The translations under genes and the position numbers were made by a program. From assembly GCF_001550155.1 (NCBI RefSeq), contig NZ_LRUF01000008.1, positions 682,001 through 746,000 on the forward strand: 64,000 nucleotides of DNA. Direction: 5' to 3'. Shown here in pieces: positions 1-8,788 of the stretch. Position 1 is the first letter of the stretch, and each line of letters begins with the position of its first letter. The notes beneath the pieces were generated by a model. That model ran no database searches and was not told the origin of the DNA. It saw only the letters and a list, made by a program, of their open reading frames with translations. Source of the DNA: Pseudoalteromonas arabiensis. Lineage in GTDB: Bacteria; Pseudomonadota; Gammaproteobacteria; Enterobacterales; Alteromonadaceae.

Positions 1-33
1 GTAAACACCGCATACTTATTCATCAGCATATCC

Positions 34-1275
34 CTATAATTTTACAGGCACAAAACCCGGTAACCCTGTCAGTTGATAGTAAAACTGAATCGTATCCCCG
101 CTACTAGCAACAAAGTGAGTATGTTCGATGTCTTTAGGTTTAAGATCTATGTAGACGCTATTGTCTGGTCTTGGATGTGTGATCCCTGAATCATATTGGC
201 CAACCTCTTCTTGCGCGAAGGTTTCTATGTGAGCATAGACCGCAAAAATACGTTTGCTCATATCTTCGACACCCTTAGGTAGTACAATTTGATTAGCAGG
301 GATCACTTTTATACCGCCTTCAAGTTCAAGCTCTTGCATTTCTAACAAAGTAGACTTATTGATCTTAAGGATTTCGCCTAGCTCCACGCGGTCTTGTTGT
401 GCCTCATTAGCTACATTACTTGAATGACTAAACTCTTGAGTTTTCCATTGTTGATTAAACTCAGTTTCCCCAACAACCATCATGCCTTTTACCGACACAT
501 TTTGCGGGATCATCCAACCGTCTATGGATAAGTATTTTACTAAATGTTTAGCAATACTTAATTGGCCCTCTTTCGTAAAACCATGTTGCATCGCTTCTAA
601 CACTAAAAGATCAATCGCATTTTCTGGCTCAAATATGCTCGCATCGGCCTCTTCAATAAGTGATATATACTCTTCTAGCTGCAAGTCACTCACGAGCTGT
701 TTAAGGGTTAATATTGCACCGGGCTGAATATCCACAAGTGTCACTTGGATTTGACTCGGCTTATAAGTTTGAGTCTCTTTGTAATAACTAAGTAAAGGTA
801 GTAATAAAGGGGCGAAAGGGCCGCATGCTGGATACAACACATTAATTGAGGGTTTATTTTTTAACTTACCTTGAATTGCTTTATCAAGCCCGCGTGCATA
901 TCCCTTTATTCGGTATATATCCTTTATTGTATGCTTACAGTTATAGGGTGACATAATCAAACCCGTCGCTGAAATGTACTGATGTGTAAGTTGCTCTTGG
1001 CTTAATCCCGCAACAGCCATAGACAGCACTGCTTGGTCATACATATTTTCGAATGTTTTCACTAATTGAGTGTGAGGGGCAGTTATTTCAGAAAGTACCA
1101 ACGTCATAGCTTCAACAAAACTTTGTTGCAATACAACGAGCCTTTGTTCAACACTAATAGAAGTCTTCAGCAATGATTCCAACTGTGTTCTAACAGAGTG
1201 TTTTAGTAACACGTCTATCTCAGGGTTAGCGTAATCGTATAAAGTCTTACTGTTTGTACCGTCTATTCTATCCAT
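34..1275 (-). CDS. Class I SAM-dependent methyltransferase, PRMT-like
   Basis: A 413-residue protein. A helical N-terminal third (about residues 1-125) precedes a Rossmann methyltransferase core. The core shows a glycine-poor motif I (NVLYPACGP, 145-153), an acidic residue at the end of strand 2 (VTLVDIQ, D182), a second acidic site near D211, and LVLEAMQHGF at 224-233. This last segment, followed by a gG-WMIP stretch, recalls the catalytic loop of protein arginine methyltransferases, so a protein or small-molecule N-methyltransferase is inferred. The substrate is unknown. The gene stands alone, and its ATG has only a weak ribosome binding site. Methyltransferase fold is fairly secure; the PRMT resemblance is tentative. 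Confidence 0.6.
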   Translation of the reverse strand: MDRIDGTNSKTLYDYANPEIDVLLKHSVRTQLESLLKTSISVEQRLVVLQQSFVEAMTLVLSEITAPHTQLVKTFENMYDQAVLSMAVAGLSQEQLTHQYISATGLIMSPYNCKHTIKDIYRIKGYARGLDKAIQGKLKNKPSINVLYPACGPFAPLLLPLLSYYKETQTYKPSQIQVTLVDIQPGAILTLKQLVSDLQLEEYISLIEEADASIFEPENAIDLLVLEAMQHGFTKEGQLSIAKHLVKYLSIDGWMIPQNVSVKGMMVVGETEFNQQWKTQEFSHSSNVANEAQQDRVELGEILKINKSTLLEMQELELEGGIKVIPANQIVLPKGVEDMSKRIFAVYAHIETFAQEEVGQYDSGITHPRPDNSVYIDLKPKDIEHTHFVASSGDTIQFYYQLTGLPGFVPVKL

Positions 1276-1758
1276 GTAATAAAAACTCAGATTTGTTAAA
1301 TTGCTAATACCTATAGTTATAGATAATTTTATCTTTAACTAAACAATGTCACGCTGTTTTAGATCAAAGCGAATTACATCAGTATAGTTTTAATACTGTT
1401 ATTTACAATTTAAGGGTACACTTAAAACAACAAATTATTTATTACACTTTATTACAGCTCATTGCATTACCAATTACCTAGTGCTACTTTGAAAAAATGG
1501 CATAAAATAAATTGATAAAATGAAAATACTATCGAGGTGTGGTAAATATTATTACCCGTATTTATTTGCCTAGGGTTCGACCAATATTTAAAGAAAAAAA
1601 TCACAGAAAAGCTTGCCAAAAAAAATTTGAAAAATATATTTCCAGATGGAAAAGAGCGTGTTATTTCATCCTCGAAAATAAACTTTCGAGATCCACGTTT
1701 ATAGCATTCCAAAAAGTTTTCAGTGTTCATCCCTCATTTTTTAGAGAGGATCTCTAAT
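1276..1758. other. AT-rich intergenic region, no convincing gene
   Basis: This 483-base gap separates the divergent methyltransferase and HEAGH genes. It is very A/T rich, with poly-A stretches around 1590-1640. Short open frames exist on both strands (1467-1730 minus, 1539-1757 plus), but both are lysine- or phenylalanine-rich and unrecognisable. It must hold the promoters of both flanking genes; I could not assign them with confidence. Confidence 0.5.
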
Positions 1759-2274
1759 ATGAAAAATTATATTGAGACTATTTTAAATTTTTTAACCGAA
1801 ATAAAAATAGCTTATGAAATGACTGATCTTAAAAATAAAACCCTTTTGCCTGGGTTATTTATTCAAAATGGAATTCTTCAAATAGATATAAATAAGCTTA
1901 AGTATCCAGGAGATATTTTACACGAAGCCGGCCATATCGCAGTGTGTGAACCTATTTTTCGAAATCAGCTAACGGGTGATGTTTACAAACACGGTCTATC
2001 GATTAAGAGAGAGCCTCAAGCGATGCATGGTGAAGAAATCGCCGCTACAGCTTGGTCAGTTGCTGCTGTAAAACATTTAGGCTTACCTATGGAGCTCATT
2101 TTCCATGATAAATCCTATAAAGGATCTGCACAAAACCTTTTCGATTTATTTGAAAATGGTGGGTTATTTGGTCAACCGTTATTGCAAGCGTGGGACATGA
2201 CTTGCCCAAACTCTGGCTTTCCCATTATGCGAGCATGGATAAGAAAAACAAGATGGGTTAATTCGCTTTCTTAA
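1759..2274 (+). CDS. Predicted HEAGH zinc metallopeptidase-like protein, function unknown
   Basis: A 171-residue cytoplasmic protein. The start is placed at the ATG at 1759 rather than upstream, because a strong GAGAGGA ribosome site lies at 1744-1750. DILHEAGHIAV near residue 49 is a gluzincin-type HExxH motif. A downstream GEEIAATAW (about 91-99) could supply the third ligand, as in other families where a glutamate follows on a helix. The order HEAGH, E-E-x-A-A, HLGLP and a C-terminal proline-rich tail looks like a conserved uncharacterised family. No signal peptide or membrane segment is visible. The gene is isolated and its codons are more A/T-rich than its neighbours', which hints at recent transfer. 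Function is not claimed. Confidence 0.55.
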   Translation: MKNYIETILNFLTEIKIAYEMTDLKNKTLLPGLFIQNGILQIDINKLKYPGDILHEAGHIAVCEPIFRNQLTGDVYKHGLSIKREPQAMHGEEIAATAWSVAAVKHLGLPMELIFHDKSYKGSAQNLFDLFENGGLFGQPLLQAWDMTCPNSGFPIMRAWIRKTRWVNSLS

Positions 2275-2280
2275 TGAGCG

Positions 2281-2294
2281 ACTAAGCGCTTAGT
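2281..2294. repeat. 14-bp perfect palindrome ACTAAGCGCTTAGT
   Basis: A perfect inverted repeat with no spacer begins 7 bases after the stop of the HEAGH gene. It could be the tip of a transcription end or a protein-binding palindrome. No T-tract follows, so it is not a standard terminator. Confidence 0.4.
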
Positions 2295-2407
2295 AAAGAG
2301 CTAGCTTCTAACAAAAACACTTTATAATAATGGACTTATAGTGCTTGAGCAGGCTCTGTCGCATATAAGACAAAGCCACAACAAAGCTCTTTTAAACTAA
2401 ACGAGCC

Positions 2408-3538
2408 TTATTTTTCCCAAGCAGAGAGTACATCTTTCACCAACTCATAGCGCCATGAGTTAAAAAGGTCTGGTCTTGATGCCGCTTTACGTTCTTCATC
2501 ATCGAGCTTCCAATTCCAGCTGATCAGTTGATTAATCTGTTTTTTAGAGGCCAATACATCTTCAGGAATCCCCTGCTCTTTTGCAGCCTTGGTAATTTTT
2601 TGTTTAATGTCTTTAGCGGCTTTTTTATAAGCCGGAAAATCAATTAAACGTTTTAATTGTGCTGGTTGCTCGCTTACAGGGACAGCTTTACCACGTTCAA
2701 TACATTTTAAAATTTCGACGCCTGAGCGGTTAACTTCCATCGACTCAACACCTGGGACACGGCGAAGTGCATTCAAGCTTGTTGGCTTACGTTTGGCAAT
2801 TTCGACCATGTTATGCTCTTTTACCACAAAGTTAAGAGCAAGGTTTTTGCGCTCTGCTTTTTCACGGCGCCATGCTGCAAGTTCGCGTAATACAGCTAAA
2901 TCATGCGGTCGTAATTGCCATGCATTTTTAATGTCTTTGTAAAGCTGATCGGCAGGGGTTTGATAGGCACGTTTTTGCGCAACTAACTCGCTTTCGCTGA
3001 TCACTATGTCAAAAAAGCCGGCTTCATCAATTTGTTTTTTAATGATTTCAAAACAAGGCAGTAAATGAAAAGTATCGGCAGCGGCGTAATCTAACTGTTT
3101 TTCAGTTAGCGGACGCTGTAACCAGTTAGTGCGTGATTCGCTTTTATCAATTTCGATATCAAGCAACTCTCTCACCATGTGCGCAAAGCCCATGCAGTTA
3201 CCATGACCTAAAATTTGCAGTGCAAATTGGGTATCAAACAGCGGTGTTGGTACAAAGCCAGCATACTTTTGAAACACTTCAATATCTTCTGATGGTGAAT
3301 GCAGTACTTTTAACACTTCTGGGTTTTTAAGTACTTGCCAAAAATCAAAAAGCGACAACTCAGCCAGTGGGTCAATTAATGCTAAATGCTCACCATCATA
3401 TACTTGAATAAGTGCAACTTCAGGATACAGTGTGCGACGACGCATAAACTCGGTATCAATTGCCAGTACCGATTTACCTGTAATTTTTTCTACAAAATCA
3501 TTTAATTGGTTTTGTGTTTCGATCAGTTGATATTGCAC
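2408..3538 (-). CDS. rnd: Ribonuclease D
   Basis: A 3'-5' exoribonuclease of 376 residues, the normal length, which trims the 3' ends of tRNA precursors and other stable RNAs in the cytoplasm. The DEDDy motifs are visible: AIDTEF (D28, E30), HSPSEDIEVF, and YAAADTFHLLP carrying the conserved tyrosine and last aspartate. The second half contains the HRDC helical domains. Translation starts at a GTG with AGGAG six bases upstream. It lies just downstream of fadD but beyond that gene's terminator, so it probably has its own promoter or is fed by readthrough. Confidence 0.95.
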   Translation of the reverse strand: MQYQLIETQNQLNDFVEKITGKSVLAIDTEFMRRRTLYPEVALIQVYDGEHLALIDPLAELSLFDFWQVLKNPEVLKVLHSPSEDIEVFQKYAGFVPTPLFDTQFALQILGHGNCMGFAHMVRELLDIEIDKSESRTNWLQRPLTEKQLDYAAADTFHLLPCFEIIKKQIDEAGFFDIVISESELVAQKRAYQTPADQLYKDIKNAWQLRPHDLAVLRELAAWRREKAERKNLALNFVVKEHNMVEIAKRKPTSLNALRRVPGVESMEVNRSGVEILKCIERGKAVPVSEQPAQLKRLIDFPAYKKAAKDIKQKITKAAKEQGIPEDVLASKKQINQLISWNWKLDDEERKAASRPDLFNSWRYELVKDVLSAWEK

Positions 3539-3562
3539 TTACACTCCTATAGGAAACATAAA

Positions 3563-3584
3563 AAAGCCGGCTGATGCCGGCTTT
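3563..3584 (-). terminator. Rho-independent terminator of fadD
   Basis: AAAGCCGGC pairs with GCCGGCTTT around a four-base loop. On the minus strand it is followed by a run of six T. It begins two bases after the fadD stop and separates fadD from rnd. Confidence 0.88.
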
Positions 3585-3586
3585 AA

Positions 3587-5248
3587 TTATTTCTTTTCGT
3601 CCTTTAAGGCTCTTCTTAGAATCTTACCAACGTTTGTTTTTGGTAATTCATCTCTAAACTCAACGAGTTTAGGTACCTTATAGTTCGTTAAATTATCACG
3701 ACAGTGCTTTATTATATCTTTTTCAGTTAAAGATTGATCTTTTTTCACAACAAAAACTTTAACTTGTTCACCACTTACCTCATGAGGAACACCAATCGCT
3801 GCCACTTCAAGCACGCCATCGTGCATTGCAACAACTTCTTCAATCTCATTTGGGAAAACATTAAAGCCAGATACGATAATCATGTCTTTCTTACGATCAA
3901 CAATGTAGAAGAAACCTTCATCATCGTAAGTTGCAATATCACCTGTTGCAAACCAACCATCTTTTAAGCATTCGGCTGTTGCATCAGGGCGGTTATAGTA
4001 ACCTTGCATAACTTGTGGGCCTTTAACCCAAAGCTCACCAGGCTCACCTTTCGCTGCTTCTTCACCATTTTCAAGCATTAGCTTAATATCAGTGCTTGGT
4101 GCAGGTAAACCAATGGAACCGTTATAACCCTCAAGGTCGTATGGGCTCAGTGTTACAAGTGGTGCACACTCAGTTAAACCATAACCTTCCATTAATTTGG
4201 TTTTCGTTACAGCTTGCCATTTTTCAGCAACGGGACGCTGTACAGCCATACCACCGCCAAGTGACATTTTTAAGCTTGAGAAGTCTAGCTCAGCAAAGCT
4301 AGGGGTATTTAGTAAACCGTTAAATAAGGTATTTACCCCCGTCACCGCAGTAAATTTGTGTTGTGCTAACTCTTTTACAAAACCAGGCATATCGCGAGGG
4401 TTAGTAATAAGCACGTTCAAACCGCCATATTTCATAAAGGTTAGACAGTTCGCTGTCAGTGCAAATATGTGATAAAGCGGTAATGCCGTAATAACGACTT
4501 CTTTACCCTGCTCTAGCACTTTATCTAAGCAGCCTGATACTTGTTCAAGGTTACCAACCATGTTGCCATGCGACAGCATTGCACCTTTTGATACGCCTGT
4601 TGTTCCACCTGTGTATTGTAAAAACGCTAAATCGTTTAAATCAATATCAGGCTTTTTATAGTTTGCTTCATCACCTGCCAATGCATCTGAAAACTTGATT
4701 ACATCTGGTAGTGAGTAACTTGGCACCATTTTTTTGATGTGTTTAACAACAAAATTAACAATGTGCTTTTTAAGACCACCTACCATATCACCCACTTGGG
4801 TAACAACAATGTGTTTAACATTGGTTTTTGGAAGGGCTTTTTCTAGCGTATCGGCAAAATTAGCAAGAATGAAAATTGCAGCTGACTCTGAGTCATTTAA
4901 TTGATGCTCTAATTCACGTACGGTATAAAGTGGATTTACGTTAACCACCACACAGCCAGCACGAAGAATACCTAAAATTGTTACAGGTGTTTGAAGCAAG
5001 TTCGGCATCATCACCGCAACTTTATCGCCTTTTTTTAGACCTAGGTCGTTTTGAATATACGATGCCACACGTTTTGTCGCACTGTCTAGCTCACTGTAGG
5101 TCAACTCTTTACCCATGTTGGTAAAGGCTGGAAGGTCACTATAGTCAGCAAAACTTTTTTCAAACAAGTCGAGTAACGAGTGATAATGCTCAGGGTCGAT
5201 TGTTTCAGGCATACCTTCTGGGTAGCGCTTAAGCCAGATTTTTTCCAC
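3587..5248 (-). CDS. fadD: Long-chain-fatty-acid-CoA ligase
   Basis: A 553-residue acyl-CoA synthetase of the ANL superfamily. It activates exogenous fatty acids with ATP and CoA at the inner face of the membrane for beta-oxidation. The AMP-binding P-loop [14 protein letters not shown] (about 212-225), the YGLTEC motif, and the hinge/GD motif ([23 protein letters not shown]) are all present, as is the C-terminal lysine in [10 protein letters not shown]. Length and motif order match E. coli FadD. The gene is monocistronic, ending in its own terminator; an alpha/beta hydrolase lies upstream on the same strand. Confidence 0.95.
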   Translation of the reverse strand: MEKIWLKRYPEGMPETIDPEHYHSLLDLFEKSFADYSDLPAFTNMGKELTYSELDSATKRVASYIQNDLGLKKGDKVAVMMPNLLQTPVTILGILRAGCVVVNVNPLYTVRELEHQLNDSESAAIFILANFADTLEKALPKTNVKHIVVTQVGDMVGGLKKHIVNFVVKHIKKMVPSYSLPDVIKFSDALAGDEANYKKPDIDLNDLAFLQYTGGTTGVSKGAMLSHGNMVGNLEQVSGCLDKVLEQGKEVVITALPLYHIFALTANCLTFMKYGGLNVLITNPRDMPGFVKELAQHKFTAVTGVNTLFNGLLNTPSFAELDFSSLKMSLGGGMAVQRPVAEKWQAVTKTKLMEGYGLTECAPLVTLSPYDLEGYNGSIGLPAPSTDIKLMLENGEEAAKGEPGELWVKGPQVMQGYYNRPDATAECLKDGWFATGDIATYDDEGFFYIVDRKKDMIIVSGFNVFPNEIEEVVAMHDGVLEVAAIGVPHEVSGEQVKVFVVKKDQSLTEKDIIKHCRDNLTNYKVPKLVEFRDELPKTNVGKILRRALKDEKK

Positions 5249-5365
5249 TCTTAGCTCCTGTTTATAATTATATTTTTTAATAACCTTAATCTAACTAAGG
5301 CTGTTTCACAATGGAGTAAATACTCTAATGGTGCAGATAATCCCACATTTGGTGCAATTATACAA

Positions 5366-6217
5366 TTAACTTGCTTTATAGTGCTTAATAAATGCATGAA
5401 TGTGCTCTAAGGTTAATGCAGGATTTTGCATATGGCAATGGTGACCGCCAGGTATCTGATGAATTTTTAACTCCTTGTAATATTTGCCATATGCTTCTAA
5501 GTTTTGCTTAACGAACGGGAACCCTTGCTCGCCAAGGATTAGCTGGCATGGTGCCTGAATTTGTTTGATGGTTGCAATACATTGTGCTTCATCAAAACGA
5601 AAACCTGAGTGATTTTTAAGCTTAGGGTCCGTTGTTAAATACCACTTACCTGCTTTGTGGTAGCTATTTCTGTCCATCAGTAACTCTGCTTGTGGGTATT
5701 CAAGGTCACCACTGGCAAGTCTTGCACTAATAATGTGCGCTTTAGACTCAAATGCTCTGAGCCCTTTAGTACTGACTCTTGCTCTATTTAAAATTGCTTT
5801 GCGAAGCTGACTGCTCACATCATTACTGTTTGTTGTGACGCCCCCTATTCCCTCAATAAAATTCACCGATGCCACTTTTTCAGGGAAGCTGCTGGCAAAA
5901 ACACCTGCAACCATAGCGCCCATTGAATGACCCACTAAATGCACTTTATTCACTTCAAGTGACTCAATAAACTTATATACGTCATCAATGTAGTCAATAA
6001 AGTAATAATGAGCATCGCTACTTCGCCAATCAGATAAACCATGGCCTGGGAAGTCTATACAGTACCAAGTATTATCGAGCTTGGCATTCTCTAACATAGG
6101 AATGTAACTATGTGCATTATCAAGCCAGCCATGTAAGGCAACAACAGCCTCTTCACCATGGCCAAAGGTTAGGCCACGTAATGTCTGAGTACCAGTTTGA
6201 AAAGAAAAAGGTTGCAC
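5366..6217 (-). CDS. Alpha/beta hydrolase
   Basis: A 283-residue cytoplasmic alpha/beta-hydrolase-fold enzyme. The oxyanion HGW (29-31), the nucleophile elbow GHSMG with S98, and a C-terminal GGHHCHM (histidine near 259) are in the expected order, with ILGEQGFPF supplying the acid region. It resembles the esterase/lipase and meta-cleavage hydrolase group. No substrate can be read from the sequence. It is transcribed in the same direction as fadD with about 117 bases between them, so an acyl-ester substrate is possible but unproven. Confidence 0.8.
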   Translation of the reverse strand: MQPFSFQTGTQTLRGLTFGHGEEAVVALHGWLDNAHSYIPMLENAKLDNTWYCIDFPGHGLSDWRSSDAHYYFIDYIDDVYKFIESLEVNKVHLVGHSMGAMVAGVFASSFPEKVASVNFIEGIGGVTTNSNDVSSQLRKAILNRARVSTKGLRAFESKAHIISARLASGDLEYPQAELLMDRNSYHKAGKWYLTTDPKLKNHSGFRFDEAQCIATIKQIQAPCQLILGEQGFPFVKQNLEAYGKYYKELKIHQIPGGHHCHMQNPALTLEHIHAFIKHYKAS

Positions 6218-6327
6218 AATTACTCCTATTTATTAAGCGTTTCAACTTAAAGGCGTTTATTTATCGTCTAGCTAGTATACAATAATCCTCGCAGTATAAA
6301 TAAGGGCACAATAATAAGGTTACATCA

Positions 6328-7617
6328 ATGAAATTAAAATTAAGTCTTTTAGCATTATTATGCTCAGCAGGCTCAGTAATGGCTGAATCAGCACCAAAAA
6401 ACATTATTTACATGATTGGTGATGGTATGGGCCCAGCATATACAACTGCATATCGTTACTTTAAAGATGATCCAAATACTAAAGTCGTTGACCCAACTGT
6501 ATTCGATACCATTTTACGTGGTATGGCACATACTTACCCTGATGATCATACTTATGTAACTGACAGCGCAGCGGGTGCAACAGCACTGAGCAGTGGTCAT
6601 AAAAGTTATAATGGCGCAATTGCTGTTGATACTGATAAAAAACCAGTAAAAACCATGCTTGAAGTTGCTAAAGAGCGCGGTATGACAACAGCATTAGTAG
6701 CTACTTCACAAATCAACCACGCAACACCAGCAAGCTTTGCTTCACACAATGAATCACGCCGTAACTACGACGAGATCGCTAACGACTATATCGATAACAA
6801 AATCGCGGGTAAGTTACCGGTTGATTTAATGTTAGGTGGCGGCACTAAATATTATGTTCGTGAAGACCGTAACCTAGTTGAAGAATTCAAAGCAGCGGGT
6901 TATCAGTACAGCGATGACTTCGCAGCAATGAGTGACTTAAAACAAGTTCCAGCACTTGGTTTATTCGCTGAAGTGGGCTTGCCTTTTGCACTTGACGAAA
7001 ATCCGACTCGTCTTACGCAAATGACAACTAAAGCACTTGATTTACTTGATGGTCAGAACGACAAAGGCTTCTTTGTGATGATCGAAGGTAGCCAAATTGA
7101 CTGGTGTGGTCATGCCAACGACATCGCGTGTGCGATGGGTGAAATGGATGACTTTGCTAAATCGATTGAACAAGCAAAAGCCTATGTAGATAAAAACCCT
7201 GATACTCTCCTTGTTATCACAGCCGATCACTCAACAGGCGGTTTAACACTGGGTGCTCATGGTCAATATAAGTGGGAAACTGACGTTGTTAAGGGTGTCA
7301 AAGCAACGGCGGGTACCATCACAAAAGCCTTGCTTGAAAGCGAAGATTTAAAATCGGTATGGCAAAAGTATTCTGATATCGAGTTTACTGAAGCAAATGC
7401 GATTAAGCTCAGCGAAGCGAAGAAAATGGGCGATAAAACTTTAGTACTCGCCGTTAAAGATATCATTAATCATGCAAGTTTTACTGGTTGGACAACCGGT
7501 GGCCACACCGCTATTGATGTGCAAGTTTTTGCCTATGGTAAACGTGCTGAAGATTTCTACGGCTCGCAAAACAATACTGCGATTGCCAATAAGTTGATTG
7601 ATTTTATTAAAGAGTAA
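6328..7617 (+). CDS. phoA: Periplasmic alkaline phosphatase
   Basis: A 429-residue secreted phosphomonoesterase. The signal peptide MKLKLSLLALLCSAGSVMA (1-19) is followed by the metal-binding IYMIGDGMG (D32) and the nucleophile motif VTDSAAGATAL (S80). Further metal ligands are seen in GSQIDWCGHAND, VITADHSTGG and the C-terminal GGHTAIDV. The family releases inorganic phosphate from organic esters in the periplasm using two zinc ions and one magnesium. I saw no clear pho box upstream, so phosphate control is not shown. It is shorter than E. coli PhoA, like the forms common in marine bacteria. Confidence 0.88.
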   Translation: MKLKLSLLALLCSAGSVMAESAPKNIIYMIGDGMGPAYTTAYRYFKDDPNTKVVDPTVFDTILRGMAHTYPDDHTYVTDSAAGATALSSGHKSYNGAIAVDTDKKPVKTMLEVAKERGMTTALVATSQINHATPASFASHNESRRNYDEIANDYIDNKIAGKLPVDLMLGGGTKYYVREDRNLVEEFKAAGYQYSDDFAAMSDLKQVPALGLFAEVGLPFALDENPTRLTQMTTKALDLLDGQNDKGFFVMIEGSQIDWCGHANDIACAMGEMDDFAKSIEQAKAYVDKNPDTLLVITADHSTGGLTLGAHGQYKWETDVVKGVKATAGTITKALLESEDLKSVWQKYSDIEFTEANAIKLSEAKKMGDKTLVLAVKDIINHASFTGWTTGGHTAIDVQVFAYGKRAEDFYGSQNNTAIANKLIDFIKE

Positions 7618-7635
7618 ATCTTCTGATCATAAAAA

Positions 7636-7656
7636 AGCCTAAACACTGTTTAGGCT
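7636..7656 (-). terminator. Terminator between alkaline phosphatase and the 107-residue gene
   Basis: AGCCTAAAC pairs with GTTTAGGCT around a three-base loop. On the minus strand a run of six T follows, ending the 7686-8009 transcript. On the plus strand the tail is CTCTCTTC, so it may also work, more weakly, for the phosphatase. Confidence 0.8.
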
Positions 7657-7685
7657 CTCTTCATTTAATTCATTTATTTTATTAA

Positions 7686-8009
7686 TTATGCGTACACATC
7701 TACGCCAATTAAACTTTGCACTTCGGCACGGCGATCCAAATTAGCAAACTCAGTGTAGGTGGAAATAGCACGGCTAACTTTCACACTGCTAGGTTTATCA
7801 TAAATTGTTTGCTGATAGCTTTGCGACTCAGCTTTAAACTTATCGGCAATAACAACAGCTTGAGGGCTCGATTTAACATACTCTGTTGACGATTTTTGCT
7901 CAGCCGTTCGATCTGATATCGCCTTGGGCGTATCAGTAACGGTATTTTTACGGCTATATTGACCAGGGATGTCACCGGTATAAAAGCCTGAGCCAATAGG
8001 TAAAGTCAA
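7686..8009 (-). CDS. Small conserved-looking protein, function unknown
   Basis: A 107-residue hydrophilic protein with no signal peptide or membrane helix. The N-terminus is glycine- and proline-rich (PIGSGFYTGDIPGQYS) and probably disordered. The middle is rich in serine, lysine and threonine. The C-terminus is better ordered (AISTYTEFANLDRRAEVQSLIGVDVYA), with a terminal GVDVYA that looks like a conserved tail. It is followed by its own terminator. I do not recognise the family and assign no function. It is a plausible real gene on codon use and terminator position. Confidence 0.55.
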   Translation of the reverse strand: MTLPIGSGFYTGDIPGQYSRKNTVTDTPKAISDRTAEQKSSTEYVKSSPQAVVIADKFKAESQSYQQTIYDKPSSVKVSRAISTYTEFANLDRRAEVQSLIGVDVYA

Positions 8010-8085
8010 ACGAGTATTCCTACATCAAACATGACTAAATTATGTGCCATAACTGACGGGCACGCAAGTCCCGTCGCTCTTTCAG

Positions 8086-8778
8086 TTACTCTCGGCCTGG
8101 TAGCTTTTTCCAAGTCACTGTATCACGGACATATTTAGGCTGTGCATTCGCAGCTGTCACCGTTTCACTGTTAGCGAAAGCTGTGGCAACAGATGCCAGC
8201 ATGTATTTCGCATCAGGCAATAAGATGTTTTCATGTAAGCTTACATTTGCAAGGTCTGTAACAAGCTCAGGATAGGTTTTCCAACCAGTGCCCACCGCGG
8301 TTGCAGTTGTGTCAGGTAATGTTAACAACTCAGGTTTAATGACTTGCTCTTCATCAACAAGTAGCATTAAGCCATGTTCATTTGCTTTATAGTGAGCGTA
8401 ATAAATTTCACCCATACGCGCATCAATCGCAGAAAACACATCACTTAATTGGTGTTGCTCAAACGCCTGTTGCGCCATCATTTGTAATGTTGATACGCCA
8501 ACCAAAGGCAAGCGTGCGGCATAAGCTAAACCTTGTGCAATCGCAACACTAATACGCACGCCCGTGAAGCTTCCTGGCCCTTGACCAAACCCAATCACAT
8601 CTAAGTCGGTTAATTTACATTGTGCCTTTGCGAGTAACTCATCAATTAAAGGCAAGATCTTTTGGCTGTGCTGCTGTGGGCACTCTTCAAAATGATGAAA
8701 TGTTTGCCCTTGATAATGTAGCACCAGCGATAAAGCTTCAGTTGATGCATCTAAGGCAAGAATATTGTGTTTAATCAT
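8086..8778 (-). CDS. tsaB: tRNA threonylcarbamoyladenosine biosynthesis protein TsaB
   Basis: A 230-residue ASKHA-fold protein that partners TsaD and TsaE in making t6A37 on ANN-decoding tRNAs. The N-terminal ILALDASTEALSL and the GQGPGSFTGVRI segment (about 64-76) are hallmark TsaB motifs. It lacks the metal-binding histidines of the TsaD paralogue, as expected. It lies 10 bases downstream of yoaA, so the two are probably cotranscribed, an arrangement also seen in enterobacteria. Confidence 0.93.
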   Translation of the reverse strand: MIKHNILALDASTEALSLVLHYQGQTFHHFEECPQQHSQKILPLIDELLAKAQCKLTDLDVIGFGQGPGSFTGVRISVAIAQGLAYAARLPLVGVSTLQMMAQQAFEQHQLSDVFSAIDARMGEIYYAHYKANEHGLMLLVDEEQVIKPELLTLPDTTATAVGTGWKTYPELVTDLANVSLHENILLPDAKYMLASVATAFANSETVTAANAQPKYVRDTVTWKKLPGRE

Positions 8779-8788
8779 CTAAGTTACT

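Noticed and set aside
1467-1757. Overlapping open frames of 87 residues (minus) and 72 residues (plus) before the HEAGH gene.
   Set aside because: Both are compositionally odd, mutually overlapping, lack recognisable domains, and the plus frame's start signals are poor; AT-rich sequence yields such frames by chance.
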